DNA of 64,000 nt from assembly GCA_963695835.1 (NCBI GenBank), contig CAVOHR010000001.1:682001-746000 (forward strand), written 5' to 3'. The notes under the pieces were generated by a model. It was given only the letters and a program-made list of their open reading frames with translations. It did no database searches and had not been told where the DNA came from. Positions 7,653 through 15,440 of this stretch are shown in pieces. Positions within the stretch are counted from its first letter, which is position 1. Every line of letters starts with the position of its first letter. The translations under genes and the position numbers were made by a program. Source of the stretch: VRUE01 sp963695835. GTDB taxonomy: Bacteria > Actinomycetota > Thermoleophilia > Solirubrobacterales > 70-9.

Positions 7653-8930
7653 ATGGAGGAGAGACAGTTGGCGTACTTCGTTAACGAGCCCTGCGGAATG
7701 GTCGACTCGTTGCGGTGCCTTCGCCGCATGGCCAGGGTGCTGTCCGCTCCGCTGCGGACCAAGATCATGATCGCGGCGAGCGTTCGGCCGATGAGCTCGA
7801 CGACGTTCCAGGAAGAGCACGGAGGCGGCGCGATTTCGAGGATCACCGACAACTTCAAGGAGCTTTCGCGACACGGCTGGCTCGTGCCCGTGGAAACCAG
7901 GACGGGGGGAAAGCGACGCGGCGGGGTCGAGCGCCTCTATCGCGCCGTCCAGTTACCGATGTTCGACAGCAACACCTGGCCTGCCCTGCCGAGAGCGATG
8001 CGGGAACTGTACAGTTGGGGGGCGTATATCACCTTGGCCGAAGAGGCCGAAGGAGCCTTGGTGGCCGGCACCATGGACGCTCGCCCCGATCGCCGCTTGG
8101 CTTGCCTGCCCTGCCTCGCCGATCGGCTCGCCTGGGATCGCATCCTCGAGCGGACCGACGGTCTGTTCGGGTTCATGTTGGAAGAGCTGAAGAGAGCGGA
8201 CTCCCGCCTCGCCATCTCCGCCGAGCAGCCGATTCCGGCGACGGCCGCACTCGCAGTTTTCGAATCGCCGCCAGATCCATTTACGCCAGATCATCTTCGC
8301 GGGGAGCTCGTCAAGGCGGGTGCGCCTCGGGCCTCGGCGTATCCGTACTACATACGCATGGCGAAAGCGATGATCGACCCGCTGCGCATCCTGATCCTGG
8401 CGGAACTCGGCACTCGTGCGATGAGCGCGAAGCAGTTCTACGAGGAGTTCGGCGGCGGCGACATCACCAAAGCCAAGGTCTACCGCGCTTTCAGGGTCCT
8501 CAGGGAGTTCGACTGGCTCGTCGCGGTCGACACGAAGGTGGGAGGCAAGCGGCGAGGCGGAAAGGAGCGCTTCTACCAGGCCGCGCGCCCGCCGGTTCTC
8601 GATGGTGCGAACTGGCCCGCCCTGTCGCGGTCGTCCAAGGACACCGACAGCGGGGCAATCTTCGAGTCCGTGTTCGCAAGCGCAGGCGAGGCCATCGAGG
8701 CCGGAACGATGGACGCGCGCACCGACCGTCACCTCACGTGGATTCCCCTCGTCCTCGACCAGCTCGGCTGGGACCGCATCATCGAGAGGATCGACGCCCT
8801 GTTCGAGTTCGTCGGCGAGGAGTTGAAAAGGGCGGAGGCCCGGCTGGCGAAGTCCGGCGAGGAGCCGATCCCGATGACCGTCGCCCTCATAGCCTTCGAA
8901 TCGCCGCCCGCTTCGGGGCGGCTGCACTGA
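7653..8930 (+). CDS. Regulator made of two tandem winged-helix copies
   Basis: A 425-residue protein with an internal duplication. Copy 1 (about residues 18-205) and copy 2 (about 235-420) align throughout: MARVLSAPLRTKIMIAA with MAKAMIDPLRILILAEL; FQEEHGGGAISRITDNFKEL with FYEEFGGGDITKAKVYRAF; TGGKRRGGVERLYRA with VGGKRRGGKERFYQA; EGALVAGTMDARPDRRL with EAIEAGTMDARTDRHL; and ending AALAVFESPPD with ALIAFESPPA. Each copy has an ArsR-like winged helix followed by a helical domain. A tandem fusion would act as an intramolecular pseudo-dimer. The ligand is unknown. Confidence 0.8.
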   Translation: MEERQLAYFVNEPCGMVDSLRCLRRMARVLSAPLRTKIMIAASVRPMSSTTFQEEHGGGAISRITDNFKELSRHGWLVPVETRTGGKRRGGVERLYRAVQLPMFDSNTWPALPRAMRELYSWGAYITLAEEAEGALVAGTMDARPDRRLACLPCLADRLAWDRILERTDGLFGFMLEELKRADSRLAISAEQPIPATAALAVFESPPDPFTPDHLRGELVKAGAPRASAYPYYIRMAKAMIDPLRILILAELGTRAMSAKQFYEEFGGGDITKAKVYRAFRVLREFDWLVAVDTKVGGKRRGGKERFYQAARPPVLDGANWPALSRSSKDTDSGAIFESVFASAGEAIEAGTMDARTDRHLTWIPLVLDQLGWDRIIERIDALFEFVGEELKRAEARLAKSGEEPIPMTVALIAFESPPASGRLH

Positions 8931-9127
8931 ACCTGGATCTGAGCGCCGCTGATATTCGGCCTCCCGCTCACCCCCCTTTGTGCCGTATGGCCCGATCGCA
9001 CGCCCGACGCTCGTTGCGAGCACCGAAATAGCGGCAGTCAAGTCGTAGCCGGCGGTGCGGAAGCACAGGGGAGCATCGCTGCCGGAGTCCGGCTGGAGTA
9101 ACCCCTGAGAGCTACACTGTGTTGGCC

Positions 9128-9391
9128 ATGCCTTCCAAGCACCCACGAATCGCCGTTACCGCCGACCCCGAACTGGGGGAGGCGCTGGCGCGGGTGCGCG
9201 CCGCCACCGGCACCCGCGAGGCCGATGCGACGCTGCTGCGCCGCCTCGCCGTCGAGGGGGCGGAGGCCGAGCTGGAGGCCGGACGCAACCGCCGTGTCGC
9301 CGCCGAGGCCCTGTTCGAGGCGATGGATGCTGGGCAGTTCGAACTCGACCTCGCCGCGGTCGATCGCCTGAACGCACCGCCCGCGGCCTGA
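9128..9391 (+). CDS. vapB: Antitoxin of the second PIN toxin
   Basis: An 87-residue protein beginning MPSKHPRIAVTADPELGEAL, a short beta strand plus helix typical of ribbon-helix-helix antitoxins, followed by an acidic C-terminal helix region (ALFEAMDAGQFELDLAAVDR) suited to capping a PIN toxin. ATG 9128 is preferred over the in-frame GTG 9119. Its TGA overlaps the toxin ATG by one base (TGATG), which supports the pair. Confidence 0.8.
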   Translation: MPSKHPRIAVTADPELGEALARVRAATGTREADATLLRRLAVEGAEAELEAGRNRRVAAEALFEAMDAGQFELDLAAVDRLNAPPAA

Positions 9392-9828
9392 TGTCGATCC
9401 GGCTCTGGGACGGCGCCGGCCCCGTACTCGCAGATACCTCCGCCTGGATGCAGGCTCGCCGGGACAGCGGCGCTCGCGATCTGCTGCTCGGAGCGATCGA
9501 GCGCGGCGACGTCTGCTGGTGCTGGCCGGTGCGCTACGAGCTGATGGTCGATGCACGAGGGTCCGAGGGGATCGCTGCCGTCGAGCGCACGCTGGAGGGC
9601 CTGCGAGAGGTTCCGATGGATCGCAGCGTGCAGCGCGCGGCCCTGGCGACGATGCGCGAGTTGGCAGCGGGCGGCTCCCACGGCGCCCATCGCTTCCCTC
9701 TCGCCGACCTGGCGGTAGCCGCCGCTGCCCAGGACGCGGGCATTGGAATCTTGCACTTCGACCAGCACTTAGAGCGCCTCGGCAACCATCTCGACGTTGG
9801 GTCCCGCTGGATCTCAGACCCTTCGTGA
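9391..9828 (+). CDS. vapC: VapC-type PIN-domain toxin
   Basis: A 145-residue PIN-domain ribonuclease. Acidic active-site positions are seen in VLADTSAW (residues 11-18), RYELM (near 49), and FPLADLAVAAAAQD near 111-124, followed by ILHFDQHLERL. It overlaps the upstream antitoxin by one base. This is the second VapBC-like pair in the window and is not closely similar to the one at 1773-2428, so it is not a local duplication. Confidence 0.88.
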   Translation: MSIRLWDGAGPVLADTSAWMQARRDSGARDLLLGAIERGDVCWCWPVRYELMVDARGSEGIAAVERTLEGLREVPMDRSVQRAALATMRELAAGGSHGAHRFPLADLAVAAAAQDAGIGILHFDQHLERLGNHLDVGSRWISDPS

Positions 9829-9840
9829 GAATGGCGATTG

Positions 9841-10160
9841 ATCACGACGTATATGCGATATCGGCAGAAATTTCGCCAGTCGAGCTGCCAATCGAGACGA
9901 TTCCGTTTTCTGGATTGGCTTTTTCGTCCTGCATGCGCTTGGCGCGGCGCTTGGCTTCTTGTCCGGTTCAGGTGACGAATTTGGAGAGATCATCGTCTTT
10001 TGGGGCGGCGTCGCAATCGTCGTGACCCTGATCGTTCTTGTGCAGGACATCGGTGCCCGGGTAGACGTATGGATCGTCGCTCACACGCGCCGCGACGCGC
10101 CGTTCGCAGCCGCCGCGGAGGGGAGCAAGCCCTCAAGCGACTCCCCGGCAAGAAGGCGAT
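9841..10160 (+). pseudogene. Possible decayed membrane-protein gene
   Basis: The 428-bp gap between the PIN toxin and the SprT-like gene has one plus-strand frame, open from a TGA at 9839, that reads as membrane protein: SVFWIGFFVLHALGAALGFL, then VFWGGVAIVVTLIVLVQDIG and DVWIVAHTRRDA. It has no ATG or GTG before the first helix, only a TTG at 9959 that would remove it, and it degrades into Arg/Ser-rich sequence. It may be the remnant of a two-helix protein. On the opposite strand 10165-10235 also looks weakly coding (RVATIELALGEISVRVIAID) but has no start. Confidence 0.25.
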
Positions 10161-10256
10161 CACCTCGTCGATCGCGATCACGCGAACGGAGATCTCGCCC
10201 AGCGCCAGCTCGATCGTCGCGACCCGTCCGTAGCGCAGTGAAGACTCTCGCTCGCG

Positions 10257-10835
10257 ATGGTGACCAAGTTCCTCCGACGGGCCCCGAAGAGCGCCCCCCG
10301 AGCGTCTGCCGCTCCGCGTCGCCATCGCTCCTACTACCTGGTCGGGGGCGTGGCGCTGGACCAGGAGCTCGAACGGCTGCGGACGCTGCCGCTCTTCGCC
10401 GGCGGCCCGCTCGCGAAACGCAAGCCGGCGCTCAAGGTGCGGCGAGCCGGCAAGCGCCCGAGCCGCCTCGGCTTCGCCATCCCCACCGAGTTTCGCCTCT
10501 CCGTCACCGCCTATCCCGGAATCCGCCCCGGGGACATCCTGGAGACGCTCCTCCACGAGCTGGTCCACCTCCACGTGGGCCGCGCCGCCGAGCCCCACGC
10601 CTGGCACGGCCACACCTTCAAGCAAGCCCTGGCAACGGCGATGAAGCAGGCCTACGGAATCGCCATCCGCCCCCCATCGAGCACCCGCCACGGCGCCTAT
10701 GCCGAGGCGATCGAGGGTCCGAGTGCCGAGAGCACGATCGCGGCGAGCCGCCGCGATCGTCAGCCGCTGGGGCAGCAGTTGCCTTCGATCCGGCAGCAGA
10801 TCGGGGTCCCGTTGCAGCCCTGGCAGAAGGCGTAG
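10257..10835 (+). CDS. SprT-like zinc metalloprotease
   Basis: A 192-residue protein of the SprT/Spartan-like group. The zinc motif is LLHELVHLHVG (HExxH near residue 102), followed by AWHGHTFKQAL, which supplies the third ligand. Eukaryotic Spartan digests DNA-protein crosslinks, but the role of bacterial SprT-like proteins is unsettled. The N-terminus is basic (KFLRRAPKSAPRASAAPRRH) and could bind DNA. The last 25 codons overlap the 3' end of the convergent Cys-rich gene by 76 bp, so its C-terminus after about residue 165 may be non-native. Confidence 0.75.
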   Translation: MVTKFLRRAPKSAPRASAAPRRHRSYYLVGGVALDQELERLRTLPLFAGGPLAKRKPALKVRRAGKRPSRLGFAIPTEFRLSVTAYPGIRPGDILETLLHELVHLHVGRAAEPHAWHGHTFKQALATAMKQAYGIAIRPPSSTRHGAYAEAIEGPSAESTIAASRRDRQPLGQQLPSIRQQIGVPLQPWQKA

Positions 10836-11443
10836 GCCGTGTTGCAGCAGTAGGTGCCGCAAAGCAGGTAGCCCGCTTCGCAGCCGCCGCTTCCGCCCGT
10901 CCCGCCGCCGCCGGTTTCTCCCGACGGCTGGTTCGACGCTTCACACTTGGCATCGCCTTCGGCTCGGTCCGACAGGAAGGACTTGTTACAGAATCCCATG
11001 TCATTCAGGGCTGCCTTTCGCCGCCGGCTCTGGAAATCGATGACCTTCAGCAGGCGCCTGCGCTCCGCCGCCTTCTTCGCACCCCGCAGCTGCTTCCTTG
11101 CTTGGTCGATGAAGTCTGAGGCTGCTTCGAATTCCGCCAGGGGAGTCTTGACGCAGGCCTGGAAATCGCCATAGGCCGTCTCGTTGCTTTCCGACTTGCA
11201 TTCCGCTAGCCGCGTCGTTGCGGCGCCGGCGATCGACGGTTCCAGCAGCCGCATTGGCGCGAAGAGGGCAACGGCTCCCGCTCCCGCGGCCGTCCGCAGC
11301 GCGGTCCGGCGGGTCGTGCCGTCTGCGACCGCCGAGACGTCCCCGTCGCGGGACACGGGCGGGCGGGCGCCGCCGCGGCCACGAGCCGACCAGCGAGCGA
11401 GCGAGTCAAGCCACCGGTATCCCTCTTTCGACCCGGGGTTCAC
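10760..11443 (-). CDS. Tat-exported cysteine-rich protein
   Basis: A 227-residue protein. A Tat signal is visible near residues 44-76: TTRRTALRTAAGAGAVALF with the twin Arg, ending AGAA. The mature part has a helical, charged segment (KQLRGAKKAAERRRLLKV), a Gly/Ser linker, and a Cys-dense end: CEAGYLLCGTYCCNTAYAFC, then CNGTPICCRIEGNCC. I count 14 Cys after the signal, enough for seven disulphides. It is the last gene of a three-gene operon whose first gene is a MauE-thioredoxin fusion, suggesting dedicated oxidative folding. The architecture resembles methylamine dehydrogenase light chain, but there is no Trp in the mature part, so it is not a TTQ enzyme. Function unknown. Confidence 0.8.
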   Translation of the reverse strand: MNPGSKEGYRWLDSLARWSARGRGGARPPVSRDGDVSAVADGTTRRTALRTAAGAGAVALFAPMRLLEPSIAGAATTRLAECKSESNETAYGDFQACVKTPLAEFEAASDFIDQARKQLRGAKKAAERRRLLKVIDFQSRRRKAALNDMGFCNKSFLSDRAEGDAKCEASNQPSGETGGGGTGGSGGCEAGYLLCGTYCCNTAYAFCQGCNGTPICCRIEGNCCPSG

Positions 11444-11874
11444 GCGAGCACCTGATCGAGGCGGTTTTCGAGGCGCAGGTATTCCTCGATTCGCTGGCCG
11501 GCGGAGCGAGCCGAATCAGCTGCCAGACTGGGGTCGACGAGCGACAGCGCCTGGCGCTGGAGGTCCAGGGCGGCGATCAGAGCCTTCAGCCACCTCTCTG
11601 CGAGATTCCTGCCGGGCGCACCAGAGGTCACGGTCCTGACCCTGTGCAGAGCGTGCTGCGCGTCGCGGCGCCAACGAGCCAATGCCTTCAGCGCCGCCTT
11701 GTCCTGCGGTGAGGTCTGGTTGAAGGAGCCGCTGTTCTCGGCGTTGGATTTCGCGAGCGCAAGCAGAGCCACGGTGAAGTCCCTTGCGTCGTCGGCCAGG
11801 CGGGTGCGGTAGGGGTCGATCGCGGCCGAAACCGCCGCCGTCTTGACTCCCACGGTGCTTTCGGCAGGGCTCAT
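11440..11874 (-). CDS. Helical protein of the Mau-like operon, unknown function
   Basis: A 144-residue, largely helical protein with no signal peptide or membrane segment and no Cys. Sequence blocks include RTRLADDARDFTVALLALAK, a Ser/Asn stretch, RWRRDAQHALHRVRTV and RIEEYLRLENRLDQVLA. It overlaps both neighbours by 4 nt (ATGA at 11871-11874 and 11440-11443), so all three genes are translationally coupled. It may be a chaperone or a partner of the exported Cys-rich protein; nothing in the sequence proves either. Confidence 0.7.
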   Translation of the reverse strand: MSPAESTVGVKTAAVSAAIDPYRTRLADDARDFTVALLALAKSNAENSGSFNQTSPQDKAALKALARWRRDAQHALHRVRTVTSGAPGRNLAERWLKALIAALDLQRQALSLVDPSLAADSARSAGQRIEEYLRLENRLDQVLA

Positions 11875-12911
11875 CGGGCTGCGAGCCCCACCGACTCATG
11901 GGGCGGTTCCGGTGCAGTGCCGAGAGCCACCTCACGGACCGCGTCGATGCCAAGGGCGGCGGGCCTCGAGAGGGATCCTTGCTCGTCGATCTGGACGACG
12001 CCGGGAACTCCATAGACGCGGTAGGCGTCGAAGAGCGACTCGTCGTCCTGGGGAACGACACGATCCAACGCGAACTCAGCCGCCTTCTCCTTGATGCGAT
12101 CGATACTACCGCTGCTGATCACGGCCAGCGTCAGCTCGCCCGCGCGGTCGCGCTGGGCCCGCCCGACCGTGTCGAGGGCCGACTCGCAGGCCCCGCAGCC
12201 GGGATCGGTGAAGAAGAGCGCGACCGGGCGACCCGGCGCGAGCAGCGAGTCGAGCGAGATCGGTGCGCCCTGAAGATCCCGGCCGGCGAAGCGGGGAGCG
12301 GCCGTCCCTGGCTCGAGCGGTGGCAGCGCCTTTGCGCCCGTCTTCGGGAGGGCTGCACCGGGGCCCTCGGACTCGAGGTGCAGGAGCAGCCTGCCGTTCT
12401 GCCGCAACAACTGCCAGCAGAACCACCCGAGGCCGGCTAGACACGCGACCATGAAGACGATGCCCGGGCGATCCCTTGCCGCCGGAACGGTGACCCAGCG
12501 GAATGCGCTCACTGGCTGTCCGCCCAGCGCGACGAACGCCGCGAGGCCGCCGAGCAGCAGGTTGCGAATCAGCGTTCCGCGCCCCACCTCGGTCTGGGTG
12601 AGCCCTCCGAAGCAGTTGCAGTCGGGTGCGGACCCCGCCCGCAGAGTGCGGGCTATCGCAATGCTGAAGATCGCCAGAAGCGCCACCGCCCCCAGCGCGG
12701 CCCAGCGGGCCGTGGCGGCCGGAATCAGCGCCGCGGCGATCACGAGCTCCGCGATCGGCAGCAGCAGCGCGCCCGCGGGGGCCAGGCTCGGCGGCACCCC
12801 GAACGCCTCGATCGCTCGTCGGGTGCCGGAGCGGTCCGCCAGCTTGGCGACTCCGGCCACCGCGAACACCACGCACAGGAGCAGTTGCGAAAGCGAGACC
12901 GCGAAAGACAC
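11871..12911 (-). CDS. MauE-like membrane protein fused to a thioredoxin-fold domain
   Basis: From the GTG at 12911 (AGGAAGGAA site just upstream) a 346-residue fusion. Residues 1-175 are MauE/DoxX-like with four membrane helices (SLSQLLLCVVFAVAGVAKLA first) and the conserved APDCNCFG cysteine motif. Residues 205-346 are a TlpA/MauD-like thioredoxin fold with DPGCGACESAL (CxxC) and a cis-Pro loop YGVPGVV. MauE and MauD form disulphides in methylamine dehydrogenase light chain; here both functions are in one chain, coupled to a 14-Cys Tat substrate. The frame extends upstream to 13184 with a further seven Cys, but has no signal or start evidence, so I exclude it. Confidence 0.82.
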   Translation of the reverse strand: MSFAVSLSQLLLCVVFAVAGVAKLADRSGTRRAIEAFGVPPSLAPAGALLLPIAELVIAAALIPAATARWAALGAVALLAIFSIAIARTLRAGSAPDCNCFGGLTQTEVGRGTLIRNLLLGGLAAFVALGGQPVSAFRWVTVPAARDRPGIVFMVACLAGLGWFCWQLLRQNGRLLLHLESEGPGAALPKTGAKALPPLEPGTAAPRFAGRDLQGAPISLDSLLAPGRPVALFFTDPGCGACESALDTVGRAQRDRAGELTLAVISSGSIDRIKEKAAEFALDRVVPQDDESLFDAYRVYGVPGVVQIDEQGSLSRPAALGIDAVREVALGTAPEPPHESVGLAAR

Positions 12912-13184
12912 TCGATTCCTTCCTGTTGCGTCCCGGGCTGGGAAGCACTTCGCATTGGGTGCTGCCGCTGCGCAAGGCATGACCCCGCGCCCGCAAGACT
13001 TTGCCGAGCACAGCGCATCCTCGCCGCCGATGTTAGCCAGCCCGGCTTCGCATGTCGAATCCCGCTGAAGATCGGGCTTGCAGGCAGGCATTCCCTCCCA
13101 GAAGGGTCGGTCGAAAGCCAGTCCGATGCAGATCGAGCTCGAGAGTTCCCGGGTAGCGAGGGCCCGTACTTCTTGGGAGTCCAT

Positions 13185-13457
13185 TCAACGACGCCGGTAG
13201 GCGTCAGCGCGATGGGCGACGGCGAGCACCGTGACCATATGTGCCTTCTCGTCCAGCGCGTAGATCACGCGATAGGGACCTCGACGGGCCGCCCAGCGGC
13301 CCTCCAGCTCGAATCGCAGCGGCTTGCCGAGGCGTTTCGGGTTGGCCGCGATCGCCGGCAGCAACTCGACGACCGCCGCCGCGTAGCGCTCCGGTAGTCG
13401 GCGAAGCTGGCGGCGGGCGGTGGGCATCACGCGTATGCGCCAAGGCGCTTCGCTCAC
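13185..13457 (-). CDS. RelE/ParE-family toxin
   Basis: A 90-residue RelE/ParE-superfamily toxin: WRIRVMPTARRQLRRLPERY (N-terminal helices), a KPLRFELEGRWAARRGPYRV block and YALDEKAHMVTVLAVAHR. The conserved Arg-rich strands (RRGPYRVIY) and terminal HR match mRNA-cleaving RelE more than gyrase-poisoning ParE. It overlaps the upstream antitoxin by 4 nt and lies just outside the tRNA-derived repeat at 13807, so it probably belongs to the chromosome flanking the island. Confidence 0.88.
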   Translation of the reverse strand: MSEAPWRIRVMPTARRQLRRLPERYAAAVVELLPAIAANPKRLGKPLRFELEGRWAARRGPYRVIYALDEKAHMVTVLAVAHRADAYRRR

Positions 13458-13738
13458 GCCGCGGCGTCGCGACTGCCTAGCTCAGCCTTCAGCTCCTCGA
13501 GCGTGATGCCCTCCTCGCCGCGCTCCAACTCAGCTTCGCTCTCGCGTATCTGTCGCATCAGCTCAGGGTCCGAGAGGACCGCCAGCGTCTCTTCGAGGCT
13601 CTCCAGGTCCTCGGGGCTCACGAGTACCGCGGCGGGGCGCCCCTTGCGCGTCACCACGATCCGGTCATGCTGACCCTCGACCCGGTCGGTGATCTCCGAG
13701 AGGTGCGCCTTGACGTGCGACAGCGGCAGGGTTTCCAT
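13454..13738 (-). CDS. Phd/YefM-type antitoxin of the RelE toxin
   Basis: From the ATG at 13738 (an upstream in-frame start at 13795 is less likely), 94 residues beginning METLPLSHVKAHLSEITDRV and IVVTRKGRPAAVLVSPEDL, the Phd/YefM DNA-binding fold, followed by an acidic, Glu-rich helix region (SEAELERGEEGITLEELKAE) to neutralise the toxin. The 4-nt overlap (ATGA) with the toxin gene supports a single operon. Confidence 0.88.
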   Translation of the reverse strand: METLPLSHVKAHLSEITDRVEGQHDRIVVTRKGRPAAVLVSPEDLESLEETLAVLSDPELMRQIRESEAELERGEEGITLEELKAELGSRDAAA

Positions 13739-14027
13739 GACCAGAATTATAGTCACATCTGATCTCGCACGCCAAGCCGAGATCTCCACCAGCAAGCAAC
13801 CAAGCGATGGAGCTAGCCGGACTCGAACCGGCGACCTCCTGGGTGCGATGACTCGGCTCTGGCCGGCGATTTGGCGTTAGAAGGTGCGAATTAGCAGGGG
13901 ATTCATGAACGGCGGCCTTCCCGCGAATCCCGTCAGCCTCGGCAGGCTGGCAGCAGAGCTTGTACTTCCTGCCGCTGCCGCACGGACACGGCGCATTGCG
14001 GCTCAGGCGTGTCATCGCCGTCACCAT
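13665..14027 (-). CDS. Short SEC-C motif protein whose frame enters the tRNA fragment
   Basis: Begins MVTAMTRLSRNAPCPCGSGR then KYKLCC, a textbook SEC-C zinc-binding motif (CxC...CC) as at the end of SecA. After about 45 residues the frame runs through the tRNA-Ala fragment at 13807-13849 (peptide EVAGSSPASS, typical of translated tRNA) and on to a stop at 13665 inside the antitoxin gene. The last 60-70 residues are therefore unlikely to be a designed domain; the gene was probably cut when the island integrated. Only the first third is credible as protein. Confidence 0.45.
   Translation of the reverse strand: MVTAMTRLSRNAPCPCGSGRKYKLCCQPAEADGIRGKAAVHESPANSHLLTPNRRPEPSHRTQEVAGSSPASSIAWLLAGGDLGLACEIRCDYNSGHGNPAAVARQGAPLGDHRPGRGSA
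13807..13849 (-). repeat. 43-bp tRNA-Ala 3'-half copy, probable distal attachment site
   Basis: Identical to 29983-30025, the segment of the intact tRNA-Ala(CGC) gene from its anticodon loop to its 3' end plus one flanking base, and in the same orientation. Identity stops in the anticodon loop on one side and at the discriminator base on the other, the usual extent of a tyrosine-integrase crossover site in a tRNA gene. Confidence 0.85.
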
Positions 14028-14077
14028 AGGGACGAGGACGGACCAACTTTCGCTGTCGATTCCGGCAGACTGGGTGC

Positions 14078-15433
14078 GTGCCGGTAGATCTGTCCTCTAC
14101 GTCGGTCGAGCGGGCGCTCGCGCTGCTGGGTGAGCATGACTTGGAGGCGCCCGGGGACGTCGAAGGAGCGCTTGAGCTGATCGCCGGCCGGGAGCACGCG
14201 GACGCGCCGGTGGAGATCAGCCGCTACGACCTGCAGCTGTACCTCTGGTACCAGCTTCCCTGCAAGCTGCTCGCCTCACTTGAGGTGAAGCGGGCGGTGG
14301 CGGAGCGACTCGGGCGCTTTCTGGAACTCGCCGGCGACGGCGCGACGGCCTACGCGGAGATCTGCACCTCCGAGCAGACGATGGCGATGCTGGAGGCGTG
14401 GGAGGTTGAAGAGCCGGACACAGTTGAGCGATTGCGCGAGGCGCTCGAGGCCTCGGGGCTCGAGCCGCCCGATACGGATGCCCTCCGCTGGCGCTCGATG
14501 ATGGGCTTCGAGGAGGCGCGCTTGCGCGATCGGGTGGCGCGCGAGCTGGAGCAGTGGGTCGAGGACGAGGGAGTCGATCCCGGGGCGCGAGGGTTCAAGC
14601 GCCGGCAAACGGCGCTCGTCACCGAGTTTCTGCAGCGACCCCAAGCGGAGCTGGACGGCCGGATGCCGCTTGACGTCATCGTCGAGGAGCGGCTCGAGAG
14701 CTGGGCACGGGATGGCGGAGGGGCGCGTCGGGAGTTCGTCGCCCCGGTTGTGCCGATCCTGAAGACGCCCGCGGCGCCGGAGCCGCCGCCGGATGCAGAC
14801 GGTCTGTTGAGGACGCTGATCTGGTTGCTCGCGCAAGGCGAAGAGGGCATCGGCCTGACCCAGACCGGGGCACTCAATCGGGCCCTGGTGCGTGCCTCCG
14901 TTGAGCGCTTTCCGGCCTGGTGGCGTATGGAGATGGGGCCGCCGCACCGCGAAGACGAAGTAACAGGGCTGTGCGAAGTGCACGACTTGGCGCGGCGGAC
15001 GAGGCTGCTGCGCAGGACCGGCCGCACGCTGGCGACGACCAAGCGCGGCCGCTCGCTGTTGCGCGATCCGGTGGCTCTCCGCGCAGCTGTCGCCCCCCAT
15101 CTCCTCACACCGGACGGCTTTGCCGGCGCCGTGCAGGAGCTTGCCGCTGCCGCGCTGCTCGACGGCGGGCCGGTCGTCGACCGCGACGAGTTCCTCGCAC
15201 GCGTTCACGCTGCGATCGTGGCCGATGGCTGGAACGCCGCCGGGGAGCCGCCGGACGTTCGCGACGTGCACGTCTACGCCTGGAACGCCATCCGGCCGGC
15301 CGAGGCGCTGGAGTTGCTGACGTACGAGCACGAATACGACCGCGAGACGCACATCTCCCGAGGCGAGCTGACGGTGACGCCGGCAGGCCGCGAGGCGCTG
15401 CGGCTGGCGCTACGTGCCCGGGCGGTCGACTGA
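14078..15433 (+). CDS. Uncharacterised protein, similar in part to pRiA4b ORF-3-associated proteins
   Basis: A 451-residue protein. The N-terminal 200 residues are acidic and helical (VERALALLGEHDLEAPGDVE, YDLQLYLWYQLPCKLL). From about residue 245 the sequence LLRTLIWLLAQGEEGIGLTQ to TRLLRRTGRTLATTKRGRSLL has the order of the C-terminal half of 'plasmid pRiA4b ORF-3' family proteins, including the lysine-rich TKRGRALL-like motif often seen there. I infer this from memory of the family, not from a search. No catalytic motif is seen. It precedes and is probably cotranscribed with the DUF2293 gene, which starts 8 bp after its stop. Confidence 0.65.
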   Translation: MPVDLSSTSVERALALLGEHDLEAPGDVEGALELIAGREHADAPVEISRYDLQLYLWYQLPCKLLASLEVKRAVAERLGRFLELAGDGATAYAEICTSEQTMAMLEAWEVEEPDTVERLREALEASGLEPPDTDALRWRSMMGFEEARLRDRVARELEQWVEDEGVDPGARGFKRRQTALVTEFLQRPQAELDGRMPLDVIVEERLESWARDGGGARREFVAPVVPILKTPAAPEPPPDADGLLRTLIWLLAQGEEGIGLTQTGALNRALVRASVERFPAWWRMEMGPPHREDEVTGLCEVHDLARRTRLLRRTGRTLATTKRGRSLLRDPVALRAAVAPHLLTPDGFAGAVQELAAAALLDGGPVVDRDEFLARVHAAIVADGWNAAGEPPDVRDVHVYAWNAIRPAEALELLTYEHEYDRETHISRGELTVTPAGREALRLALRARAVD

Positions 15434-15440
15434 GGGACGG

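Noticed and set aside
9959..11119. 386-residue plus-strand frame across the SprT-like gene and the Cys-rich gene
   Set aside because: After about 60 codons it is an Arg/Pro-rich shadow of the true frames on both strands.
10760..11443. Methylamine dehydrogenase light chain (MauA)
   Set aside because: Tat signal and Cys-rich end are similar, but the mature part has no Trp for the TTQ cofactor and no mauB, F or G lies nearby.
12912..13184. 90-residue Cys-containing N-terminal extension of the MauE fusion
   Set aside because: In frame and with seven Cys, but the ribosome site and the typical MauE N-terminus both support the GTG at 12911; kept as a remark only.
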